A DNA stretch of 64,000 nt, from contig JALNLN010000007.1 of NCBI GenBank assembly GCA_023267855.1, forward strand, positions 1 to 64,000. The letters are read 5' to 3'. The notes beneath the pieces are model-generated. The model was given only the letters and a program-made list of their open reading frames with translations, was not told the DNA's origin and made no database searches. Positions 8,353-16,632 of this stretch are shown piece after piece (within the stretch, counting starts at the first letter, position 1; each line of letters starts with the position of its first letter). The position numbers were made by a program, and so were the translations under genes. Origin of the DNA: Candidatus Geocrenenecus dongiae (GTDB lineage Archaea; Thermoproteota; Nitrososphaeria_A; Caldarchaeales; Wolframiiraptoraceae).

Positions 8353-9063
8353 ATGAAGATAATTGAAGATGAATCTCTTAGAGAGAAGGTAAATGTTTTT
8401 AGAGATAGAATTGATGCTGGAGAACGTTTAGCAGAGAAGCTTAAAGAATATGCTGGTAGAGAAGACGTAGTAATTCTAGCTATACCGTCGGGAGGGGTGC
8501 CAGTCGGTCTAACAATAGCCTCAAAACTAAACTGTAGATTCAACTTACTCCCGGTAAGAAAGCTACATTTACCCTGGGATCCAGAGGCAGGGTTTGGAGC
8601 AGTAAGCTGGGATGGAACATACATATTAAACGAGAAACTTGTGAAAACATTAAGATTTTCCAAAAAAGATGTTGAGGAGATCGTTAAACTAGAGTTGAAC
8701 GAGTTAAAGAGACGTTTAAAATACTGGGGGATATCTGACTATAAGCCATATGTTAAAGACATGATAGCAGTAATTGTAGACGACGGATTAGCATCTGGCT
8801 ATACAATGAAAGCAGGCATAGAATCTTTAAAGAAATATGGTCCCAAGGAAATAGTCGTATCTGTTCCAACAGCTTCAGTAGACTCTATAAAACTATTAGA
8901 AAACAGAGTAGACAAGATCGTCTGTTTAAACATAAGATCAAGCTTAATCTTCGCAGTTGCTGATGCGTACACAGAATGGAGAGATATTTCAGAGAGAGAA
9001 GTTAAGAAGTTACTAGAAGAATACAGAGAACATGTAAGAAGGACTTCGATTTCAACGGGATGA
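8353..9063 (+). CDS. Phosphoribosyltransferase-family protein
   Basis: A 236-residue protein of the type I PRTase fold. The PRPP-binding loop is seen as VIVDDGLASGYTMKAGI near residues 140-156, and an upstream loop AIPSGGVPVGLTIA near 44-57 precedes it. It resembles the group of predicted phosphoribosyltransferases often found beside hydrolases or membrane genes and not assigned to a base; the substrate is unknown. Its ATG follows the nfeD stop with no gap, so it is the third gene of the stomatin operon. Why a PRTase belongs there is unclear. Confidence 0.85.
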   Translation: MKIIEDESLREKVNVFRDRIDAGERLAEKLKEYAGREDVVILAIPSGGVPVGLTIASKLNCRFNLLPVRKLHLPWDPEAGFGAVSWDGTYILNEKLVKTLRFSKKDVEEIVKLELNELKRRLKYWGISDYKPYVKDMIAVIVDDGLASGYTMKAGIESLKKYGPKEIVVSVPTASVDSIKLLENRVDKIVCLNIRSSLIFAVADAYTEWRDISEREVKKLLEEYREHVRRTSISTG

Positions 9064-9136
9064 ATAGAAATCTAAGCTGGTAACTGGATAAGATTCTAAT
9101 ACTATTCTTCGAGTTAGTAGTATAGTGAATTTGCAT

Positions 9137-9964
9137 ATGGAGTTTAGGAGGCTTGGGAAAACCGATACATACATACCTATACTAGGATTTGGAACATGGG
9201 AGATAGGGGGAAGATTTGAGCCAGACTATTCCAAAGATAAAGAAGCAGTAGAGATAATTAGGTTAGCTATAAAGAAGGGGATGAAGCTGATAGATACAGC
9301 TGAAATATATGGTGGCGGTCATGCAGAAGAGATTGTAGGAGAAGCAGTAAAAGAATTTGATAGAAATGAAGTCTTCATAGCTACCAAAGTATGGTCGTCA
9401 AATCTTAGATACAATGACGTTCTGAAAGCGTTAGAAAGAAGTTTAAAGAGGCTTGGATTAGAATATGTTGACCTTTACCAAATACATTGGCCTAATCCTG
9501 GAATACCTCTACGAGAAACTATGAAAGCTATGGAGAAGCTAGTACTAGAAGGGAAGACTAGGTACATAGGTGTAAGCAATTTCAATATAAAAGATCTAGA
9601 AGATGCTATGTCGTATCTATCTCATGTAGACATAGTTTCAAATCAGGTCTTATACAATGTTATAGATAAAGCAATAGAAGACGAAATACTACCATTCTGC
9701 AAAAAGAATAATATTACGGTTATAGCTTATAGACCTCTAGCTAAAGGATTGATTGTCCGTGAGCCATATAAGAGTAAACTAGAAAGTATAGGAATGAATT
9801 ATGGAAGGACTGCTGTACAAGTAGCCTTGAATTGGGTTCTGAGACATGAAAATGTAGTAGCTTTAGTAAAGACTATGGATAAACAGCATCTAGAAGAAAT
9901 TCTCGGTTCGATAGGATGGAGTATGAGGAAAGAAGATTACGATAAAATTTCTAAAATGTTTTAA
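9137..9964 (+). CDS. Aldo/keto reductase
   Basis: NAD(P)H-dependent reductase of the aldo/keto reductase superfamily (TIM barrel, about 275 aa). The catalytic tetrad is visible: Asp in KLIDTAE, Tyr in EIYGGGHAEE, Lys in FIATKVW and His in YQIHWP; the cofactor end is seen in the C-terminal part (AVQVALNWVLRH, ALVKTMDKQHLEE). I choose the ATG at 9137 (MEFRRLGKTD) over an upstream in-frame GTG at 9125, because it fits the family N-terminus. It stands alone between the stomatin operon and the phosphohexomutase gene. The substrate cannot be predicted. Confidence 0.9.
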   Translation: MEFRRLGKTDTYIPILGFGTWEIGGRFEPDYSKDKEAVEIIRLAIKKGMKLIDTAEIYGGGHAEEIVGEAVKEFDRNEVFIATKVWSSNLRYNDVLKALERSLKRLGLEYVDLYQIHWPNPGIPLRETMKAMEKLVLEGKTRYIGVSNFNIKDLEDAMSYLSHVDIVSNQVLYNVIDKAIEDEILPFCKKNNITVIAYRPLAKGLIVREPYKSKLESIGMNYGRTAVQVALNWVLRHENVVALVKTMDKQHLEEILGSIGWSMRKEDYDKISKMF

Positions 9965-9981
9965 GTTTTCAGACTGTCCCG

Positions 9982-10023
9982 TATACATCATCCCTTTCTC
10001 AGAGGACTGATTATACATCATCC
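9982..10023. repeat. Two copies of a 12-base direct repeat
   Basis: TATACATCATCC occurs at 9982-9993 and again at 10012-10023, a 30-base period, in the short gap after the aldo/keto reductase stop. Only two copies are present, so it is not an array. It could be a protein site for the downstream end of either neighbour or chance. Confidence 0.4.
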
Positions 10024-10216
10024 TAAACATTATTAACAATCTCTTCTATTTATCTTCTCTCAAATTGAGGAAACTAATATTTTAAAGATTGTAGGGTATG
10101 GGGTTCAGAGCTTTTGACCATCTTCATATAGGATCTGACAGCCAGGATTCATCATTACCCTCAATAATCTTACATAGTAGCTTTTTCTCATAAATTTATC
10201 TCTTAGAATCTAGGTT

Positions 10217-11599
10217 TCATGACCTTAGCTCTTTTATAGTTTTGATTATCAGTTCTCTTCCATAGTTTACGATTTGTTTTAATCTTTCTTCAGATGATGC
10301 TTCTGCTGACATTTTTATTTGAGGCATAGTGTTAGATGGTCTTATCAGAATCCATCCATCTTTAAAGTAAGCTTTAACACCATCTATCCTATTTATGTTT
10401 AAAGCTTCTTTCTCAAGTTTCTCAGCGATAAGGTCTACAACTTTCCATTTAACCTCGTCTGGACAATCGAATACTATTATAGGTGTAGATGGATATTTAG
10501 GGATCTCGTCAACTATTTCTGAGAGCTTCCTACCACTTTTCGATAAAATCTCAGCCATCTTTAGTAAAGCGTATATAGCATCATCGAAACCCCATAATTC
10601 TGAGAAGTATATATGATTACTTTTTTCTCCAGCTATTACTCCATTCATCTCTCTAATAGCTCTTAGAAAGAATGCTCTCCCAACCCTCATCTCTACGGGT
10701 TCGCATCCACATGAAAGTATGACTTCTCGTAGAGCTGAACTTGAATTCACATCGTATAATACGCGCCCTTTCTTCTCTAGATATTTAACGAATACTGCTA
10801 GCGTTATGTCTCCAGCTAGGAGCCTTCCTTTTTCATCTACAAACACTACTCTATCTCCATCTCCATCAAAACCTGCTCCAAGATCTGCTTTAACCTCAAT
10901 AACTTTTTTCTGAAGATCTTTTAAAGTTTCTTCATTAGGTTCGGGTAGATGTCCAGGGAATAAACCATTCGGTTCTTTATTCAATTCTATGAGTTCTAAT
11001 CCAAGTTGTTCAGCGATCTTAGGGAAGACGATACTCACAGCACCGTTGGAATAATCTACAACTATTCTTAGCTTCCTATCACCTATCTTAACTTTCGATA
11101 AGAGAAATTCTACATAATCTTTGATTAAATCTCTAGAAATCTCAACACCAATTCTATCTACCTTAATGATTTTTGATTCTAATGCTATCTTCTTTAATTC
11201 CTCCATCCCAGCTCCCTCAGAGATTGTTCCACCATCTTCTGTTATCAACTTCATCCCATTCCATTCTGGCGGGTTGTGACTAGCAGTTATCTGTACACCT
11301 CCTTTCAGCTTCCAGTAGACTACTCCAAAGTATGCTCCAGGTGTTGGTACAATTCCTACATCAACTACATCGCATCCAGATTCTCTGAGACCAGTAGATA
11401 CAGCTTTAGCTAAACTTTCTCCACTTAATCTCACATCTCTACCAACTAGCACAGTTCCACTATTCCCCAACATAGTAGCAAAAGAAGACGCAATCACCTT
11501 CACCGATTCTTCTCTTAAATCTCTACCATAAACTCCTCTAATATCATAAGCTCTAAATATGTGGGGAGGTATAGACAGTTCTCCTACCACCACATCCAC
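10217..11599 (-). CDS. Phosphomannomutase/phosphoglucomutase family enzyme
   Basis: Alpha-D-phosphohexomutase of 460 residues, interconverting hexose 1- and 6-phosphates. All four family loops are visible: FRAYDIRGVYG near the N-terminus, the phosphoserine loop QITASHNPPEWNG near 102, the metal loop GFDGDGDRVVF near 243, the sugar loop GEKSNHIYF near 327 and the phosphate loop RPSNTMP near 424. The sugar loop has GEKSNH where GEMSGH is common, which may shift specificity; glucosamine versus mannose cannot be told. Together with the nucleotidyltransferase (24875-25618) and GlmS (27452-29272) it could serve nucleotide-sugar synthesis for glycans. Confidence 0.93.
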   Translation of the reverse strand: MDVVVGELSIPPHIFRAYDIRGVYGRDLREESVKVIASSFATMLGNSGTVLVGRDVRLSGESLAKAVSTGLRESGCDVVDVGIVPTPGAYFGVVYWKLKGGVQITASHNPPEWNGMKLITEDGGTISEGAGMEELKKIALESKIIKVDRIGVEISRDLIKDYVEFLLSKVKIGDRKLRIVVDYSNGAVSIVFPKIAEQLGLELIELNKEPNGLFPGHLPEPNEETLKDLQKKVIEVKADLGAGFDGDGDRVVFVDEKGRLLAGDITLAVFVKYLEKKGRVLYDVNSSSALREVILSCGCEPVEMRVGRAFFLRAIREMNGVIAGEKSNHIYFSELWGFDDAIYALLKMAEILSKSGRKLSEIVDEIPKYPSTPIIVFDCPDEVKWKVVDLIAEKLEKEALNINRIDGVKAYFKDGWILIRPSNTMPQIKMSAEASSEERLKQIVNYGRELIIKTIKELRS

Positions 11600-11940
11600 C
11601 TAGAATAATATTGATCTGGAAGTAGAAAAACGTAAAACTACTTTTCTCTAAAAAGATGATTCAAAATTCTTAAAGCATTTCTGGCCAAAATTTTCATAAG
11701 AATTCTTCATAAAGAATCTATTGAAAGGATACCGTATAACGAGATCTGGATAAATAAGAGTGAACGTACTCGTAAGTTCTACCTCATATATCTTTCTGTA
11801 GCTACATAATCGAGAAACATCTCCTAGAAATGAATCCTAACATATATAATATGTATGTAATACTCGATGAATCCTTCTCTCTACACATCTAGAAAAACTA
11901 AATTACCTGGATTTACTAAATATTTCCTAGTGAATTGAGT
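11600..11940. other. Histone upstream region with inverted repeat and TATA-like box
   Basis: About 340 bases without a gene. An exact inverted repeat, ACATAT-ATA-ATATGT, lies at 11840-11854. An AT box (TTTACTAAATATTT, 11912-11925) lies about 20-25 nt before the histone ATG at 11941 and fits a leaderless or near-leaderless promoter. I see no tRNA fold and no small frame worth reporting. Confidence 0.45.
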
Positions 11941-12117
11941 ATGGCGAGAGAACGCATAGTAGTTGAGTCAAAAGTGAGAGAGTTGCTACCTGAAGGTATC
12001 AGGCTATCGGCAGATGCTCTAGATGGACTAGATTCAGTTGTAAGAGAGATAATTAAGAAAGCTGTCCAAAGATGTCAAGCAAATGGAAGAAAAACAATCA
12101 TTAAAGAAGACTTCTAG
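11941..12117 (+). CDS. Very short histone-fold protein (58 aa)
   Basis: A 58-residue protein matching the short histone-fold family. VESKVRELLP is the N-terminal part, LSADALDGLDSVVREIIKKA the long central helix and NGRKTIIKEDF the loop that ends most archaeal histones before the last helix. The chain stops right there, so the third helix of classic archaeal histones is missing. This build is like the short histones of some archaea and of Bdellovibrio, not like HMfA/HMfB. I prefer ATG 11941 to the in-frame TTG at 11935. It is likely a DNA-binding nucleoid protein. It is monocistronic with a TATA-like box just upstream. Confidence 0.82.
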   Translation: MARERIVVESKVRELLPEGIRLSADALDGLDSVVREIIKKAVQRCQANGRKTIIKEDF

Positions 12118-12264
12118 AAATAAAACTCAAAAATATATCACCAAATTTTTATCCACAAAACCAAAAGTTTTCATATTGGTTATTTAGAAGAATCTCGTAT
12201 TTTTATCTTTAATCTGTAAAGACACTTATAGAAGTATGAAGTAGAAAATCTCGGAGGGGAAGAT

Positions 12265-13236
12265 ATGTCGGTTGAGACTCGTAGAGGAGATGTGAGGATA
12301 TCTCTTATAAAGCTTAGGTTGTCTATGATAGGTGTTTGGGCGATAATAACATCTCTAGCAACACTCATACTTATCGTCGTACTATCAATTTTAGGAATAC
12401 CGTACTTTGGTTTATATGGAATACTCGGTTTTGTGATCTTCTTCCACTTCTTCCAGTGGCTGATCGGACCATACATTATAAATGCTGTTTACAGAGTTAG
12501 AGAACTTAAGCTAGATGAATATCCATGGCTTCATGAAATCGTTGAGAGGCTCTCTAGAAATAGCGGTATGGATAAACCTCCTAAATTGATGTTAGCTGAG
12601 ATAGATATTCCTAATGCTTTTGCTTATGGTAGTCCACTTACCGGCAACATGGTTGCTGTCACAAGAGGGTTGCTGAGAACATTAGATAGAGATGAGATCG
12701 AAGCTGTAATTGGACACGAGCTTGGACACCTAAAACACAAAGACGTAGTCGTAATGATGATGATAAGCATTATACCTGCGTTGATATACTACCTAGGATA
12801 CACATTATATATCTCTGGATGGGTTGGCGATAGTAGAAGGAACAATACAGCTTTAGCAGTATTAATGGGGCTTGGTTTAATGGTGTTGAGCTTCATCTTC
12901 AATCTCTTCGTCTTCTACATGAGTAGGCTTAGAGAATACTATTCAGATGCTCATTCAGCTATGACTGCTAGGAATGGTGCTAGAAATCTGCAAAGAGCAC
13001 TTGTAAGGATAATGGCAGCTTCTGGAAGAATAAGTAGAAAGATTAGAGGAGAATATGAACAGTTTAAAGCATTCTTCATCTCAGACCCAGAAGTCACAAT
13101 AAAAACATATGATAGAGATGTAGATAGATTGATAGATGAATTGAAGAACCAGAAACCAAGCATATTCGAAGAACTATTCAGCACCCATCCACATCCAGCT
13201 AAAAGACTAAGATTCCTAGATCAGTTCATAACCTAA
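12265..13236 (+). CDS. htpX: HtpX-family membrane zinc metalloprotease
   Basis: Membrane M48 protease of 323 residues involved in quality control of membrane proteins. The zinc motif HELGH is at residues 151-155, and the third ligand is the Glu in REYYSDAHSA near 228. Hydrophobic segments lie near 22-45, 50-72, 165-188 and 195-216; the sequence ends FSTHPHPAKRLRFL, the usual M48B tail. The start is decided by GGAGGGG at 12253-12259, five bases before the ATG. An AT box (TATTTTTATC, 12198-12207) lies further upstream. With the stomatin-NfeD operon it gives the window two membrane-proteolysis systems. Confidence 0.93.
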   Translation: MSVETRRGDVRISLIKLRLSMIGVWAIITSLATLILIVVLSILGIPYFGLYGILGFVIFFHFFQWLIGPYIINAVYRVRELKLDEYPWLHEIVERLSRNSGMDKPPKLMLAEIDIPNAFAYGSPLTGNMVAVTRGLLRTLDRDEIEAVIGHELGHLKHKDVVVMMMISIIPALIYYLGYTLYISGWVGDSRRNNTALAVLMGLGLMVLSFIFNLFVFYMSRLREYYSDAHSAMTARNGARNLQRALVRIMAASGRISRKIRGEYEQFKAFFISDPEVTIKTYDRDVDRLIDELKNQKPSIFEELFSTHPHPAKRLRFLDQFIT

Positions 13237-13317
13237 ATTATTTCATTTCTATGTGAGGATTTTTGAATAGAATACACTTATCTAGAAGAAGTAGAAACAA
13301 TCTCAGGTGGATAGAAT

Positions 13318-14634
13318 ATGGTTACTCCTATAAAGATCCTCGAAGAATTAAGGCTTAGTAGATTCCACTATATCTTACTCACTATAACGTCTCTTGTTTA
13401 TGCTTTAGCTGCGATGAATGTTATGCTTATAGGCGCTCTGCTTCCAGCTATCCAGAAAGAATGGAAGTTAACACCTTCAGAAGCAGGATACATGTTAAGC
13501 TTCGGCTATCTTGGAATGTTCTTCGGAGCTATACTTAGCGGTAGAATCTCTGATAAGATTGGTAGAAAGTATACCATGATTTTGATGCTCTCCATAGCAT
13601 CTATCTTCACTGGTTTATGTGGAATTGCATGGGATTTCTGGAGTATGTCAATTATGAGAATTATAGCGGGAATAGGGTTGGGCGGGACCCTACCATTACC
13701 AGGTGTCTATATTTCTGAATATCCTCCAGCAAGATATAGGGGAAGATTTGTAGGACTTGTTGAAACAGCATGGGTTTACGGAGTAATATTATCAATAATA
13801 TTCGCAAGAATAATAATGCCTACGGTGGGATGGAGAACAGTCTTCGTAGCATCCTACATACCTCTCTTACTCATACCATTCATAATCTTCTACATACCGG
13901 AATCCATAAGATTTTTAGAGAAGAAGAATAAGCCAGATGAGATTAAACAGATATTTAAGAAATATGGTTTGGTAGAAGATGTAGAGAAGATAGAATTAAG
14001 TTTGGGAAAACATGAGGAGACACGTATACTAGAATTGTTTACAAGAGATTATATGAAAAGAACGATTCTGCTCTGGGTGCTGTGGGCTGTCTTAGTTTAC
14101 ACGTATCATGGAATATTCATCTGGCTTCCATCAATATACGCTAGCCTATTCCAGTACGAAATTGTGAAAAGTCTAGAATGGGTTTTAATAATAACTCTGG
14201 CACAGATTCCAGGATACTATAGCGCTACATTTCTACTTGATAAGATCGGAAGGAAACTTGTTCTGGAAATATATTTGACGGTAGCCGGGGTTGCTTGCCT
14301 ACTACTTGCGACAACAATTGACATCAACATGATACTCATGTACAGCATCGTTATCTCATTCTTTAATCTAGGTGCTTGGGCTGGACTATACACATATACT
14401 CCAGAACTCTATCCAACTAGGATAAGAGGGACTGGGACAGGTGTGGCAGCAAGTATAGGTAGACTGGCCGGCATACTAGCTCCATCTATCACAGGATACT
14501 TATTTGAAGTTGGTGGCGGATCACTACTACACGCATTCATAATATTTGCTCTAGCACACATAATTGCAGCATTATCAACATTGATAATTGGAGAAGAGAC
14601 TAAGGAGAAGATGTTGGAAGAAATTGCGAGATAG
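13318..14634 (+). CDS. Major facilitator superfamily transporter
   Basis: A 438-residue transporter with about twelve membrane helices. The loop between helices 2 and 3 has the MFS motif GRISDKIGRKYTMI; the equivalent in the second half is LLDKIGRKLVLE, and PELYPTRIRGTGTGVAASIGRLAG is typical of the sugar-porter and aromatic-acid/anion symporter groups. ISEYPPARYRGRFVGL after helix 4 supports the same groups. Substrate is probably an organic acid or sugar; it cannot be narrowed further. A weak GGTGG lies about eight bases before the ATG. It stands alone, convergent with the Rad50-like gene. Confidence 0.9.
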   Translation: MVTPIKILEELRLSRFHYILLTITSLVYALAAMNVMLIGALLPAIQKEWKLTPSEAGYMLSFGYLGMFFGAILSGRISDKIGRKYTMILMLSIASIFTGLCGIAWDFWSMSIMRIIAGIGLGGTLPLPGVYISEYPPARYRGRFVGLVETAWVYGVILSIIFARIIMPTVGWRTVFVASYIPLLLIPFIIFYIPESIRFLEKKNKPDEIKQIFKKYGLVEDVEKIELSLGKHEETRILELFTRDYMKRTILLWVLWAVLVYTYHGIFIWLPSIYASLFQYEIVKSLEWVLIITLAQIPGYYSATFLLDKIGRKLVLEIYLTVAGVACLLLATTIDINMILMYSIVISFFNLGAWAGLYTYTPELYPTRIRGTGTGVAASIGRLAGILAPSITGYLFEVGGGSLLHAFIIFALAHIIAALSTLIIGEETKEKMLEEIAR

Positions 14635-14649
14635 AGATCCATACATTCA

Positions 14650-16632
14650 TTATTGTTCTACTCTAGATACGCCCTCACTATCCTTGTAGACCTTTATGAT
14701 ATTATCTGCTTCTTCTACACCATATCCGTGATGAGTTACTAGAATTACTTGTTTCATGTATTTCTTGAGTTTAGAGAAGTAGTTTAAGAGTATTTCTAAG
14801 TTCTCCTGATCTACCCCGTATGTTGGTTCATCTAGGATTATTAAGTTTCTGAACCCTATGTATTCGAGGATGGCTAATCTGAGTGCGAGTGATATTAATG
14901 TTTGATGTCCACCTCCAACATATACTGCTGGTATGGGTTCTATCAAACCTACTGGATGAACATACACTGAATAGTTTTCAGGGTCTATCAATATCGCTCG
15001 GTATACTTTTTGATCCGTTAGAGAATCTAGTATCTGGAGAGATCTATAGGAGATGGACTCTAACATTGCTTTACGTTCTTCTTCGATAGATTCAGTAAGC
15101 TTCTCCAAGAACTTTCTACTCAAGCTTAATGCTTTAACTCTTTTCTCTACTTCTCTTAACCTATTCTTCTCTCTTTCAAGTTTTCTAGCAATTTCATATC
15201 TCAACTTCATCTTTTCTTTCAACTTCTGTTCAAGCTCGGTTTTCTTAGCCTTTTTTAATTCTACTTCTTCCCGTGAAGCGATAAGTCTACCCACTTTTTC
15301 CATAAGCCTCTCCCCCCTTAAATCTATATCTATTTTGAGAGAATTAGCTAAGCCTTCAACTTCATTCTCCAACATTTTTATAATTTTCATTATCTTCATC
15401 TCTCTTTCATCAAGTTCTTTAAAAGTCTCGACGAGAGCTGAGAGTCTTTCTTTCCTTTCTCTCACACGTCTTTCTTCTTGCTTTTTCTCTTCAAGCTTCT
15501 TCTCAAGTTCCGATATCTCTACATTAATACGTGATTCTTCTTCCCTAAGTCTCTTTAATTCATTTTCTTCATCTATTATGAGACTGTGAATTATTAATGG
15601 GCTGATGGGTTGACCGCAGGTTGGACAGGTAGCTTTCCCAGATTGTAAGAGTTTCATTTGGTTTTCTAAGAGTTCTTTTAAGTTTAAGATCTTGCTTGAG
15701 ATTGATGTGCTTTCAGACAATCTTCTACGTAGCTCCATCTCCATTAACGGGATCTCTCTAGCCAGGTCTTCAAGTTCTTTCTTCAATCTACTTTCTTCTC
15801 TCTTTACACTATCTATGCTCTCCAAACCGTATTTGGATAACAGTTCCCTTCTAGTGTTTTTGATTTCCTGGTTCATGTTTCTATACTTCTCTAGTTCTGA
15901 GATTTTGTTTATGAGTATCTGTATTGTTGGAGACTCCATTATCGAAATCTCTTTCTCAAGTTGCTTCAATTCTTCTGAGAGAGATGATAAGTCTTCTTCT
16001 ACTTCTTTTAATCTTTCTTCGTAGATTGGAATCACGTTCATTATGAGGTTCCTGTATTCTGCTTCTACATCTAATCCATCTATCTTCGACAATCTTCTAC
16101 CTGCTTGTTCTATCTGTTCACATATCTCTCTGAGGAGAGTTATACCAAACACGGTATCCATTTCTTCTTTCTTAGGCTCAATTATTTCTGTCAGCTTTCC
16201 TTGACGTATATAGACGAGCCAGTTAAACGATCTATAACCTACGCCTAGAAGTAGAGTTATCTTTCTTCTAAGATCTTCCTGACTTTCTAGAGGAATCTCC
16301 TTACTGTTTATGAAAAGCCTTATACTAGAAGTGTAAGCTCTACCATACCTGTATTCTAGAGTTCTATAGACTTCTACAATACTTGAGTCTCTTGGGCTCT
16401 TAAATTTAATATAGACTTGTAGGTTTCTTGCATCTTTCTTCTTAGAGAATAGTAGCCTTTGATCTATTCCAGGAATGGCGCCATACAATCCATAGAGTAT
16501 GCTTTCAAGTATAGCTGTCTTTCCAGTAGAGTTTCTACCTGTAATCAAGTTTAATCCTTCAGTGAACCTTACTTCAGCGTACTCGTATCCTAAAAAGTTC
16601 TTTAATCTAACTTCTTCTATCATTCTTCTCAC
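14650..16632 (-). CDS. Rad50-like ATPase with zinc hook
   Basis: SMC/Rad50-type ATPase of 660 residues, predicted to work with the Mre11-like nuclease encoded just before it in DNA double-strand break processing. Walker A is GRNSTGKTA near 33-41, the Q-loop is YIRQGKLTE near 142, a coiled coil surrounds a CPTCGQPI zinc hook near 335, the signature is VGGGHQTL, Walker B is LIILDEPTYGVD and the H-loop VTHHG. The signature motif is altered from the usual LSGGE and the coiled coil is short, as archaeal Rad50 usually has about 850-900 residues. The gene overlaps the end of the mre11-like gene by 26 bases. It could be a paralogue rather than the main Rad50. Confidence 0.85.
   Translation of the reverse strand: MRRMIEEVRLKNFLGYEYAEVRFTEGLNLITGRNSTGKTAILESILYGLYGAIPGIDQRLLFSKKKDARNLQVYIKFKSPRDSSIVEVYRTLEYRYGRAYTSSIRLFINSKEIPLESQEDLRRKITLLLGVGYRSFNWLVYIRQGKLTEIIEPKKEEMDTVFGITLLREICEQIEQAGRRLSKIDGLDVEAEYRNLIMNVIPIYEERLKEVEEDLSSLSEELKQLEKEISIMESPTIQILINKISELEKYRNMNQEIKNTRRELLSKYGLESIDSVKREESRLKKELEDLAREIPLMEMELRRRLSESTSISSKILNLKELLENQMKLLQSGKATCPTCGQPISPLIIHSLIIDEENELKRLREEESRINVEISELEKKLEEKKQEERRVRERKERLSALVETFKELDEREMKIMKIIKMLENEVEGLANSLKIDIDLRGERLMEKVGRLIASREEVELKKAKKTELEQKLKEKMKLRYEIARKLEREKNRLREVEKRVKALSLSRKFLEKLTESIEEERKAMLESISYRSLQILDSLTDQKVYRAILIDPENYSVYVHPVGLIEPIPAVYVGGGHQTLISLALRLAILEYIGFRNLIILDEPTYGVDQENLEILLNYFSKLKKYMKQVILVTHHGYGVEEADNIIKVYKDSEGVSRVEQ

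Noticed and set aside
8202-8663. 153-codon minus-strand frame across the nfeD/PRTase junction
   Set aside because: Both plus-strand genes here have strong family motifs and are coupled; the antisense peptide has none.
11600-11940. Search for a tRNA or small RNA in the longer intergenic stretches
   Set aside because: No GTTCRANYC T-loop or acceptor pairing could be found by eye here, in 252-703 or in 56857-57128.
15053-15589. 178-codon plus-strand frame inside the Rad50-like gene
   Set aside because: It is the Ser/Phe/Leu-rich mirror of the charged Rad50 coiled coil, a known artefact of Glu/Lys-rich coding sequence.
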